Assembly (NCBI RefSeq): GCF_018991925.1 | Contig: NW_024756966.1 | Span: 671,001 to 735,000 of the forward strand | Reading direction: 5' to 3' | DNA length: 64,000 nucleotides | Source: Homarus americanus | Lineage: Eukaryota > Arthropoda > Malacostraca > Decapoda > Nephropidae | Shown: in pieces, positions 56,361-64,000 of the stretch | Layout: each line of letters starts with the position of its first letter | Position numbering within the stretch: the first letter of the stretch is position 1 | Position numbers and translations under genes: made by a program | The notes under the pieces: generated by a model | The model's database searches: none | What the model was told of the DNA's origin: nothing | What the model saw: the letters and a program-made list of their open reading frames with translations, nothing else

Positions 56361-56466
56361 ACGTCGCCAGTACTAATTAATAGGTTGTCATTACCTTGTC
56401 CTCACCTGTGTGTTGACGACTGAGGTAAGTGTAAGTTATCCCGCTTCTTCATACGGTATTTAAATT

Positions 56467-56615
56467 CACCTGAAAATTATCCTCCCTGCTTATTTCACCT
56501 TAAAATTAACCACCCTAACACTCACCTAACCTCCTGCTCACCCTACCCGCCCCCGGTAAGCATTGGGTTGTTTAATCATCAGGTGAAATAATCTGGAAGG
56601 ACTAATCTTCAGGTG
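56467..56615. mobile_element. palindromic MITE-like element (copy B)
   Basis: The left arm CACCTGAAAATTATCCTCCC, GCTTATTTCACC and AATTAACCACCC matches the reverse complement of the right arm (ending CTAATCTTCAGGTG) over about 50 bases at roughly 75 percent. The centre holds CTCACCTAACCTCC and GGTAAGCATTGGGTTG. Length is 149 bp. Confidence 0.7.
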
Positions 56616-56914
56616 GTACGATTTATTGAGGCAGAATAAGCACGCACACCTTTACTACTTACCTGGGTATAGATTCTCAGGTGTTCGTAAGGTAAATATT
56701 CCTCGTAAGTGAAAATGTTAAGAATGTTCGTAACTGGGAGGGAATTCGGTCATATAAGGTGTTAAAAATAGCTTTGAAATTATCCCAAATCTATTCCTTA
56801 ACTAGATACGTGAACAGAACATGATTTAAAAGACATAATTACCATAGACAATCTTATAAAGTTAATGATTTAAAACGGTGTTAGTTTTCGTATATATATA
56901 TATATGTTAAAATC
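56616..56914. other. mixed DNA, no gene
   Basis: TA run at 56893-56905. Confidence 0.5.
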
Positions 56915-57030
56915 GGTTAGGTTAAGTCAGGTTAGATAAAATTAGGTTAGGTTAAGTTAAAATATGTTAGGTCAAGTTAGGTTAGATAAGATCAAGTTAG
57001 ATTATGTTAAATTAAGTTATGTTAGGTAGA
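56915..57030. repeat. degenerate GGTTAG/AGTTA repeat
   Basis: GGTTAGGTTAAGT, AGGTTAGATAA and ATTATGTTAA units, diverged relatives of TTAGG. Confidence 0.8.
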
Positions 57031-57259
57031 ATTACTCTTAAAAATAATATCAAAGGCGAATTCATCACCCTAGAGTCGTCCACCAAACACAAATTTCCTT
57101 CCCGGATGACCTTTAGGAAACACGCGGCCGGGAGGAGATGAAATGTGAACACGGTAACGACACACGGTGGATACGGTAGCTGTGTACTTAACGCGACCAA
57201 TAATATTACACGGGCAGTCCTCGATCCTTGCGCCAATCTGGAATATTGTTATGCTGTCT
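57031..57259. other. mixed DNA, no gene
   Basis: No feature recognised. Confidence 0.4.
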
Positions 57260-57440
57260 TGTGATTGATGTGGTTTCAGTGGAGTGGTTTGTGTGGTTTT
57301 AGTGTAGTGGTGTGGTTTTAGTGGTGATTGGTGTGGTTTTAGTGGAGTGGTTAGTGTGGTTTCAGTGTAGTGATTCACGTGGTTTTGGTGGAGTGATTGA
57401 TGTGGTTTCAGTGGAGTGGTTGGTGTGGTTTTTAGTTAGT
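57260..57440. repeat. ~20-30-bp GTGGTTTNAGTGGAGTGGTT minisatellite
   Basis: About seven units with variable spacing (GATT, GGTGTG, TTAGTG insertions). Confidence 0.92.
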
Positions 57441-57509
57441 GATTGATATAAATAACTGTGACCTTCAGAGTGGATAAAACCATGGGTCAGGGGGTGTGGC
57501 GGGTTACCT

Positions 57510-57600
57510 TCAACATGGGTAGGGTAGGATAGGGTAAGGATAGGTAGGGTAGGGCAGGGGTAAGGGTAGGGTTAGGTTAGGTAAAGTAAGGGTAGGGTTT
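57510..57600. repeat. GGTAGGGTAGGAT degenerate G-rich repeat
   Basis: TAGGGTAGGG, GATAGGGTAAGG and TAGGTTAGG units. Confidence 0.85.
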
Positions 57601-57689
57601 CACTTTCACATCCATCCCATTAGTTCACCGTGTCCCAGTTCCGAGATGTTGACCAGGCGATTAATCAAACCACATTATACCGTATCGTT

Positions 57690-57692
<3 letters not shown>

Positions 57693-57736
<44 letters not shown>
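57693..57736. repeat. (AC)n microsatellite
   Basis: About 22 AC units. Confidence 0.98.
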
Positions 57737-57738
<2 letters not shown>

Positions 57739-57968
57739 CGGGTTTACATAGAACCACCCAAAATTTTAATATTACTTCTTTAAATGGTTCTTCTGATTTT
57801 ATTGGTTTATTTCTTGTTTTATTCGTGTTTTTGGTTAGTATTTGTTTGTTTATGCTGACTGTTGTTTTTGGTATTATTATTATTATTTGTATCCTTTTTA
57901 AATTGCAACCAATATTCTTTTAATAATAATAATAATAATTTGTCATTAAAATTTTTCGGATTAATATG
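57737..57968. other. AT-rich DNA, no gene
   Basis: T-rich with short TTATTA and AATAAT runs. Confidence 0.5.
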
Positions 57969-58161
57969 ATCACCTGAAGATTAGACACCCAAGCTTATTT
58001 CACCTGATAATTCCCCACTTTAACGCTAATCCAACCCAACTTAACCTAACCCAATCCACCTGATTAACCACCTTAACGCTCACCTATCATAACCCCCACA
58101 AGATGCCGTAAGGGTCGTTTAATCAAGTCAAATAAGCATGAGTGTCTAATCTTCATATGAC
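57969..58161. mobile_element. palindromic MITE-like element (copy C)
   Basis: The left arm GATCACCTGAAGATTAGACA, CCCAAGCTTATTTCACCTGA pairs with the right arm TCAAGTCAAATAAGCATGAG, TGTCTAATCTTCATATGACC. The middle holds AACTTAACCTAACCCAATCC and a second partial left arm (CACCTGATTAACCACCTTAA). CTTAACGCTCACCTA and GTAAGGGTCGTTTAATCA are shared in near form with copy B. Length is about 193 bp; non-coding. Confidence 0.7.
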
Positions 58162-58230
58162 CCAATTAATTCAAGTGTCCACCACAGGTTAAATATATAT
58201 AAATTACTTAAGATATAACGTGACGTAAAG

Positions 58231-58293
<63 letters not shown>

Positions 58294-58466
58294 CCTCCTC
58301 CTCCTCCCCTCTTCCTCCTCCTCCTCCTCCTCCTCCCTCCTCTTCCTCCTCCTCCTCCTCCTCCCCCCCTCCTCCTCCTCCTCCTCACTCCTCCTCCTCC
58401 TCCCTCCTCCTCCTCCTCCTCCCCTCCTCCCTCTCCTCCTCCTCCTCCTCCCTCCTCCTCCTACTA
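58231..58466. repeat. (GT)n then (CTC)n compound tract
   Basis: About 27 GT units to 58286, then 180 bases of CTC/CCT triplets with CCCC interruptions. Open frames in every phase are artefacts. Confidence 0.97.
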
Positions 58467-58653
58467 GCTATGTCCTTCTAGTAATTTGTGGGTTGAGGTT
58501 GTTTTTGATTTCTTGATGAGTTGTTGCAATTTCTTGATGAGTTATTTACTGAGAGGTGTAAGAAACTTCCTCGGTGGCTAAAAGTGAAGAAGTTTGGCCT
58601 TTTGAGCGAGTAATGAAGCTTTAAATGTTTGATTAAAGTAACAAATGACTGAC

Positions 58654-58656
<3 letters not shown>
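58467..58656. other. mixed DNA, no gene
   Basis: TTTCTTGATGAGTTGTT is duplicated at 58508 and 58532. Confidence 0.5.
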
Positions 58657-58690
<34 letters not shown>

Positions 58691-58870
58691 CTTAGAACAA
58701 ACAGACATAAATTACTAATAAATACACCTATAAATGCCTAATGGTGTACGCATTCAAACATTCAATGAAAAAAAATTTAAAATACCAAACAATATGTCTC
58801 TGGTAAAATGTGTAAAACAAGTAAAATAAATAAATAATAGAAGATAAACAAAGAAAAGTAGAGAGGTAGA

Positions 58871-58933
<63 letters not shown>
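58657..58933. repeat. (GA)n and (AC)n microsatellites
   Basis: (GA)15 at 58657-58687 and about 30 AC units at 58873-58933, with AT-rich DNA between. Confidence 0.97.
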
Positions 58934-58934
<1 letters not shown>

Positions 58935-58989
58935 GCATCTCCTTCCTTATTCCATTTCGTAATATTTCCTCCATCCATCTACTTCACCC

Positions 58990-59335
58990 ATACCCAGTGA
59001 TCGAATATGAGGGGAGAGAGAGGTAGAGGGGAAAGGAGAGGAGGTGAGAAGATAAGGCAGAGAGGGAGAATAAGAAGGAAGGTAGAGGGGGAAGAATTTA
59101 AAGATGAGAGAGAAAGGAAGGACGAGTGAAAATGAGTGTGAAGGAAGAGCTAGAATGGGGGAAGGGGAAGTGAGGGGAAGGGAGGGAGATGGAGGGAAGG
59201 AGATGGAGGCACAACGAAGGCACAGAATGAGAGAGAGGGAGAGATATGATAAAGAGGGGGGATGAAGCAGTAGGGGGGATAGTAATTATGGAGTGTTAAA
59301 GAGGGTGTGTTAGGGGGGGTTAAGGGGGAGAGGCA
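58990..59335. repeat. purine-rich degenerate tract
   Basis: GAGAGGTAGAGGGG, GGGAAGGGGAAGTGAGG and similar, with no fixed period. Confidence 0.8.
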
Positions 59336-59660
59336 GTATTTTATCCCACTATTGATACATTCGTCCCCATTATTCGAAATTCGGATAATCGGGACGTACT
59401 GGAGCGAGGACTGTGAGGTTGGGTTCTTATATATATTGTACTCTTGTCTTCGTATATCCGAATTTCTTCTGTAATCGGACAGTCTCTATAATGTAACGTT
59501 TGTAAAATCCGTAAATTTTTATACCCCGATAATATCTATAATCCGATTGTCTATAATTCGTAAGTCTCTGTATCTCGGCATTTTTTTTATCGACCTCTAT
59601 ATTCCGGCTGTTTCTTTAACCCGTCAGTCTCCATAAGTTGGGTTTCAAATAAGCGAGATC
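59336..59660. repeat. decayed ~20-bp repeat (CTATAATCCG family)
   Basis: TATATCCGAATTTCT, CTATAATCCGATTGT, CTATAATTCGTAAGTCTCTG and CTATATTCCGGCTGT recur every 18-30 bases, strongly diverged. Confidence 0.6.
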
Positions 59661-59724
59661 CTTAGTAACGTCTCCACAACACGAGGATCCCGATTATATC
59701 CAACATTGTCTGGGTACTAAGAAT

Positions 59725-59795
59725 AAGATCAGTGTTGGAAGAAGTACCACGACCAGGAGCAGTGTTAGAAGGAGTACCACGACCGGAGCCCACTA
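59725..59795. repeat. 33-bp imperfect duplication
   Basis: CAGTGTTNGAAGNAGTACCA followed by CGACC(A)GGAGC occurs twice. Confidence 0.92.
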
Positions 59796-60066
59796 AACCA
59801 TTCCTTTAGTTTATTAATGTTAGTCCTATTCTTCCGTCCGACTTTGCTTCTGTCCTTTACATCCATCTGTCCGTCCGTCCCTGTCTCTCGTCCGTGTGTG
59901 TGTTGTGATGTGGGTCATTGTACGGGATTATTATTATTATATTTGCTTATCTTTCCTCGATTTGGTTAGGTTACGTTTGGTTTGGATAGTTTTAAAATAG
60001 GTTAGAATATATCACGTTTGGTTAGGTCATGTCCAAAAAAAAAATATATATAAATAAATTTAGTAC
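59796..60066. other. mixed DNA, no gene
   Basis: GTCCGTCCGTCC at 59869-59880 and GGTTAGGTTACGTTTGG near 59964. Confidence 0.5.
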
Positions 60067-60145
60067 CGTATCCCGAGTTCGTGGTAATCCTTCAACACAG
60101 ACACAAAAAGAGACGTATCCTCCTTGTTCGTGGTAATTCTTCCAA
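60067..60145. repeat. imperfect ~50-bp duplication
   Basis: GTATCC, then TTCGTGGTAATNCTTCNAAC, occurs twice. Confidence 0.75.
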
Positions 60146-60289
60146 CATGGGGCTTCTTCCCTTAGGGCCACTCATTAATCCGAAATACAGGTCAGGAGGA
60201 GGGGGAGGTGCGTATTTTTCCCGGGGTGGGGCAGATCCGGGAGCCACCGGATTATGATATTATTACCGGATTGTGGCGGCCAGGAGAAA

Positions 60290-60602
60290 AAAAATAGGGA
60301 AGGAGAGGAGGAGGAAAAGTAGGAGAGTGGGGTGTTAGAGAGGAGAGGGAGAGGTGTTGGAAGGGAGGAGGGGGGAGGGGGAGTAGAGGGGTGTAGGAAG
60401 GAGGGGACGTGTAGGAAGAGGAGGAGGTGTAGGAAGGATTGAGATGTTGACAGGAGGTGGAAAGGATAGAGAAGGGTGATAAGGAGAACTTTAGAGGGAT
60501 GAACAGGAAGGAGTAGAGAAGGAGAAGGGTAAGGAGAAAAAGAGAAACGGAAGAGTAAATAAAAAGTGGAAAAGTGGGAGATAAAAATAAGTGTTAATGA
60601 CC

Positions 60603-60650
<48 letters not shown>
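60290..60650. repeat. purine tract ending in (GA)n
   Basis: GGGAAGGAGAGGAGGAGG-type DNA over 300 bases, then about 22 GA units at 60606-60650. Confidence 0.9.
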
Positions 60651-60652
<2 letters not shown>

Positions 60653-60676
60653 AAGGTAAAGAGGTTCGTCTGTATC

Positions 60677-60716
60677 TGTATGTATGTATGTATGTATTGT
60701 TGTATGTATGTATGGT
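60677..60716. repeat. (TATG)n microsatellite
   Basis: Seven to eight TATG units with one TTG interruption. Confidence 0.95.
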
Positions 60717-60794
60717 TGTCTGTCTTTCTGTGTTTTGCTTTGTAAGTGTTTTTAAGTGAGTACAAAAGACTGCAACTGTGTAGTATATTAAGTG

Positions 60795-61000
60795 TAAAGT
60801 GTGGTGGTAGTGAGCATAAAGTGCGGTAGTGAGTGTAAAATGTGGTAGTGAGTGTAAAGTGCGGTAGTGAGTGTAAAATGCGGTAGTGAGTGTAAAGTGC
60901 GGTAGTGAGTGTAAGTGCAGTAGTGAGCATAAGTGCAGTGGCTGAGCATAAAAAGTGCGGTAGTGAGCATAGAGTGCGGTAGTGAGAGTGAGTGAGGTAG
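60795..61000. repeat. 19-20-bp GGTAGTGAGTGTAAAGTGC minisatellite
   Basis: About ten units, with variants AGCATAAAGTGC and a few one-base indels. The minus-strand Leu-Pro-His-Phe frame is a by-product. Confidence 0.96.
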
Positions 61001-61089
61001 GGCCAACACTTTGTGGGGATGTGAGTGTCTATGAGGGGCCTCTCACTCGACCCTCCTCCCTCGGGGACCTGTAAAACCCTGCCTCTCAC

Positions 61090-61140
61090 CCCCCTCTGCC
61101 CCTCCCCTCCCCCTCCCTCTCCCCCTCCCTACTCCTGAAT
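61090..61140. repeat. CCCTCC pyrimidine tract
   Basis: CCCCTCCCCTCCCCCTCCC-like run immediately before the purine tract that follows. Confidence 0.85.
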
Positions 61141-61790
61141 GGGGGTGGAGGGGGAGGAGTCAGGGAAAAAACAACAGGAGGAAAAATGATGGAGAAGGAG
61201 GGGGAGTGAGAGAGGGAGGAGGAGAAGGGAGAGAATAGGAGGAGGAGGAGGAGGATAGAGGGAGAGAATGGATGATAAATGGGAGGTACAGAGTGTTGGA
61301 GACGAATAGGTAGAAAGGAAGTGAGAAGATAGAGGATAGTAAGGGGATTAGAATAGGAAGAGGAAGAAGGGAAGAGGAGGTAGTAAGATGGATAGGAAGA
61401 GGAGAGAGAAGATGGAAGGAAATAAAGAAGAGATAAAAGAGGGAGGGGAAATGAAGGAAGGAAAGAGGTAAGTAAATACGGAGATGAGGAGGAGGAGGAG
61501 GAGGTCAAGGAGGATAAGAAGGAGGGGAGGGAAAAGGAAGGAGAATTACTTGAGAGGAAGAAGGACATTGTTTATAAGAGGAAGAAGAGGGAGAGGAGGA
61601 GGAGAATAAAGAGGAGGAAAATATATGAAGATGAAGAATGGGAGGAGGGAATAAAGGAGAGGACAATGGGTGGGAAGATAATTTATGGAAAAGAATGGAA
61701 AAGGAATGGAGAAGAATGAAGAAATATAGAAAAGGAAGAAGGAAGGAAAAGAGAAAGATGGGGTAAGGATGTAATGGATAAAGAAGGAAG
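61141..61790. repeat. ~650-bp homopurine-biased tract
   Basis: GGAGGAGGAGGA, GAAGGAGGGGG, AAAGAAGAGAT and similar, almost entirely A and G on plus. The reverse strand reads as a Ser/Pro/Leu frame with no biological support. Triplex-forming potential as for the tract at 19590. Confidence 0.9.
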
Positions 61791-61814
61791 AGGGGGAGGT
61801 GGATATAGAAGAAA

Positions 61815-62575
61815 GATGGTAATGAGTGGATGGTGGATAGTTGCGGGTGGTAGTGGATAGTGGTTCGTGGTGAGTGGATAGTGGTAGTGGATGGTGGTAG
61901 TGGATGGTGGTAGTGGATGGTGGTAGTGGATGGTGGTAGTGGATAGTGGTTCGTGGTGAGTGGATAGTGGTGAGTGGATGGTGGTAGTGGATGGTGGTAG
62001 TGGATGGTGGTAGTGGATGGTGGTAGTGGATGGTGGTAGTGGATGAGTGGTAGTGGATGGTGGTAGTGGATGGTGGTGGTGGATGGTGGTAGTGGATGGT
62101 GGTGGATGGTGAAGGTGGATGGTGGTAGTGTGGATGGTTGGTAGTGGATGAGTGGTAGTGGATGGTGGTGGATGGTGGTAGTGGATGGTGGTAGTGGATG
62201 GTGGTAGTGGATGGTGGTAGTGGCCGGGTGGTAGTAGATGGTGGTAGTGGATGGTGGTAATGGATGGTGGTGAGTGGATGGGCTGGCGTGGATGGTGGTG
62301 GATGGTGGTGGTGGATGGTGGTAGTGGATGGTGGTAGTGGATGGTGGTAGTGGATGGTGGTGGTGGATGGTGGTGGTGGATGGTGGTGGTGGATGGTGGT
62401 GGTGGATGGTGGTAGTGGATAGTGGTTCGTGGTGAGTGGATAGTGGTAGTGGATGGTGGTAGTGGATGGTGGTAGTGGATGGTGGTAGTGGATGGTGGTA
62501 GTGGATGGTGGTAGTGGATGGTGGTAGTGGATGGTGGTAATGGATGGTGGTAGTGGATGGTGGTAATGGATAATA
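61815..62575. repeat. 12-bp GGTGGTAGTGGA array, ~60 units
   Basis: About 760 bases of GATGGTGGTAGTG with variants (GTAATG, GTGGTG), single-base shifts (GATGAGTGGTAG) and three copies of GATAGTGGTTCGTGGTGAGT near 61856, 61946 and 62418, which mark block-wise duplication. Confidence 0.97.
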
Positions 62576-62639
62576 CTATGAAAAAAATTAATAAATATTT
62601 AATTGTAAAAAGTTAAAGATAAAAGAATAACAGCAAACA

Positions 62640-62768
62640 AAGAAAGAAACAAACAAACACACAAACACAAACAAACAAACAAACACACAAACAAACAAAC
62701 ACAACCAAACAAACACAAACAAACACAAACAAACACAAACAAACAAACAAACAAACACAAACAAAAAG
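62640..62768. repeat. AAACAAACACAAAC repeat
   Basis: AAAC and AAACAC units in irregular order for about 125 bases. The Val/Phe/Cys minus frame is a by-product. Confidence 0.96.
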
Positions 62769-63010
62769 AAAATAACCAAATAATTAGAATCAGGGAAAAA
62801 ACGAAGATGAATAATGATTCAATGAAGATAATAGGAGTGATAGATGATAGATGAGAGGAGGGGGGAGGAGGAGGAGGAGATGTTTGAGGATTGGTGTGAA
62901 AGGTGCAGAGAGAGAGACACTACCTCCTCCCCATCCCCGTCTCCACTCCCTCCCCCTCTCCCCCCTTCTCCCCTCCCCCCTCTCCCCCCTTCTCCCCTCC
63001 CCCCTTCATT
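62769..63010. repeat. GA-rich then CCCCTCTCCCC tract
   Basis: Purine-rich 62845-62895, then CCCCTTCTCCCCTCCCCCCT units at 62940-63005. Confidence 0.85.
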
Positions 63011-63114
63011 ATCGATAATGAAAGCAGTAGCGTCGAACGGTAACTTTTAGGGGAGACACTTCTTTTTTTTTCGCCTCATCCAGTGTTTGTTGTTTCCTGT
63101 TTTTAGTATATTTT

Positions 63115-63295
63115 TCGCCTCCCCTCTCACTCCCTCTTTTCCATCCCTCTGTTCCACCCCTCTTTTCCATTCCTCTCCCATCCTTCTGTTCCATCCCATT
63201 CCTCTCTCCTTTCTTTCATTCCTCTCCTGTCTTCTCTCTTCCTTCTTTCATTCCTCTCCTGTCTTCTCTCTTCCTTCTTCTTTTGCTCTTCTTAT
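63115..63295. repeat. CT-rich repeat with CATTCCTCTCCTGTCTTC duplication
   Basis: CATCCTTCTGTTCC and CATTCCTCTCC phrases, with a 34-bp tandem duplication near 63215-63282. Confidence 0.9.
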
Positions 63296-63435
63296 TTACC
63301 ACGTGTTATAAATATTGTTAAATTAGTTTGTAAAAAAAATGTAAACCGGTGTAAATTATATATATATATGACTGTATGGAGGAAGATTGATGAGGTGTGT
63401 GTTATAATCCTGCTCATTTACACGTGGGATATGAT
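63296..63435. other. AT-rich DNA, no gene
   Basis: TATATATATAT at 63358-63369. Confidence 0.5.
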
Positions 63436-63715
63436 AAAGATTCCTCCCCTCACCTCCCCTCACTCCCCCTCACTTCCCATCACTTCCCTCCCACATCACT
63501 CCTCCCCTCAATACCCCTCGTCTATATCTCCCCTCTCCTCACTCCTATCCTCCACCTCCCCTTCCTCCCTTCTCCCCTTACCCCTACAATCACCCCCTTC
63601 ATCTTCTCCCTTCACCCCTTCCCTCTCTTCTCCCCACCCCCGTATCTTACACATCCTCCCCTTGTCATCTACCCACCTCCAACACTACACGTCTCTCCCC
63701 TCCTACTTCACCCCA
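63436..63715. repeat. CCCCTCAC pyrimidine-rich tract
   Basis: CCTCACCTCCCCTCACTCCC-like units, loosely ordered. Confidence 0.85.
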
Positions 63716-63754
63716 GCCTATGTCCAAGAACTTAGGCCTAAATGATAATATAGG

Positions 63755-64000
63755 CCTTATTAGAGTGGAATAGGGTGGGATAGGGAGGGTGCAGGAGGGG
63801 GAGGGGGTGGAAGGGGGGAGGGAGAGGATGTCTTCATACTATGCATTTGAGGATCTAATTAATGGTTGGCTATTCGGGTGTTGATCCATTCCCCTGTCCC
63901 TTCCATTCCCCCCATCCTATCCTTCATCCCCACCACCCTCCTCCCACCACCCTCCTCCCACCCTATCCCTCTTCTCCATTCTCCCTCCCCTCCTTCTGCA
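63755..64000. repeat. G-rich then CCT-rich DNA at the window end
   Basis: GGGTGGGATAGGGAGGGTGC and GGGGGAGGGGGTGG at 63765-63825. CCACCACCCTCCTCCCACC at 63928-63965. The last part runs off the window. Confidence 0.8.

Overview
The window looks like non-coding DNA from an animal nuclear genome, most likely an arthropod and plausibly a decapod crustacean. The reasons are the many short interstitial runs of the arthropod telomere unit TTAGG/CCTAA, the very high density of long perfect microsatellites (GT, AT, CT/GA, TTA, GATA, GTCT, TATG), dozens of minisatellites of roughly 12-60 bp, and a tRNA-derived SINE-like element. The arthropod assignment is an inference from the repeat types, not from any recognised gene.

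I found no protein-coding gene that I can name. Almost all long open frames lie inside simple repeats (poly His-Thr from CA/GT, Ser-Leu from CT, Pro-Ser from CCT, His-Tyr-Thr from CCACCATTA) and have no reason to be translated. A few non-repetitive open stretches (30282-30551 on plus, 36236-36566 on minus, 52554-52752 on plus) resemble nothing I know. The window is best read as intergenic or long-intron sequence.

Layout. 1-3.1 kb: AT-rich DNA with a 44-bp duplication carrying TGACGTAA motifs, then an old decayed ~51-bp tandem family. 3.1-9.2 kb: microsatellites, a GC-rich patch near 5 kb and three long (TA)n tracts. 9.2-20.5 kb: minisatellites, GT tracts, a SINE-like element at 12.27 kb, a TTAGG block at 18.88 kb fused to a ~31-bp minisatellite, and a ~560-bp pure CCTTCC/CCCT tract. 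20.5-31.5 kb: large arrays, including 19-bp units at 23.9 kb, 23/28-bp units over ~0.9 kb at 25.3 kb, five exact 36-bp units at 29.1 kb, and a 26-bp array with an inverted copy at 31 kb. 31.5-45 kb: a 20-bp array, a striking CAGCTG array with 24-bp spacing at 34.8-35.2 kb, and 19-, 16-, 21- and 40-bp arrays. 45-64 kb: trinucleotide tracts, a (GGGT)n G-quadruplex run, long homopurine tracts, a 12-bp GGTGGTAGTGGA array, and a cluster of small palindromic elements.

The most interesting structure is a family of small palindromic (foldback or MITE-like) elements with ends near CACCTGAAGATTAG. Three copies lie at 54.5, 56.5 and 58.0 kb, one half copy at 3.3 kb and one possible relative at 36.9 kb. 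Several carry CCTAA/TTAGG-like DNA in the middle, which suggests that part of the interstitial telomere-like sequence here travels inside a mobile repeat. Second is the regularly spaced CAGCTG E-box array. Third are two plus-strand CAG|GTAAG sites with pyrimidine tracts and branchpoint-like motifs that could be recursive splice sites.
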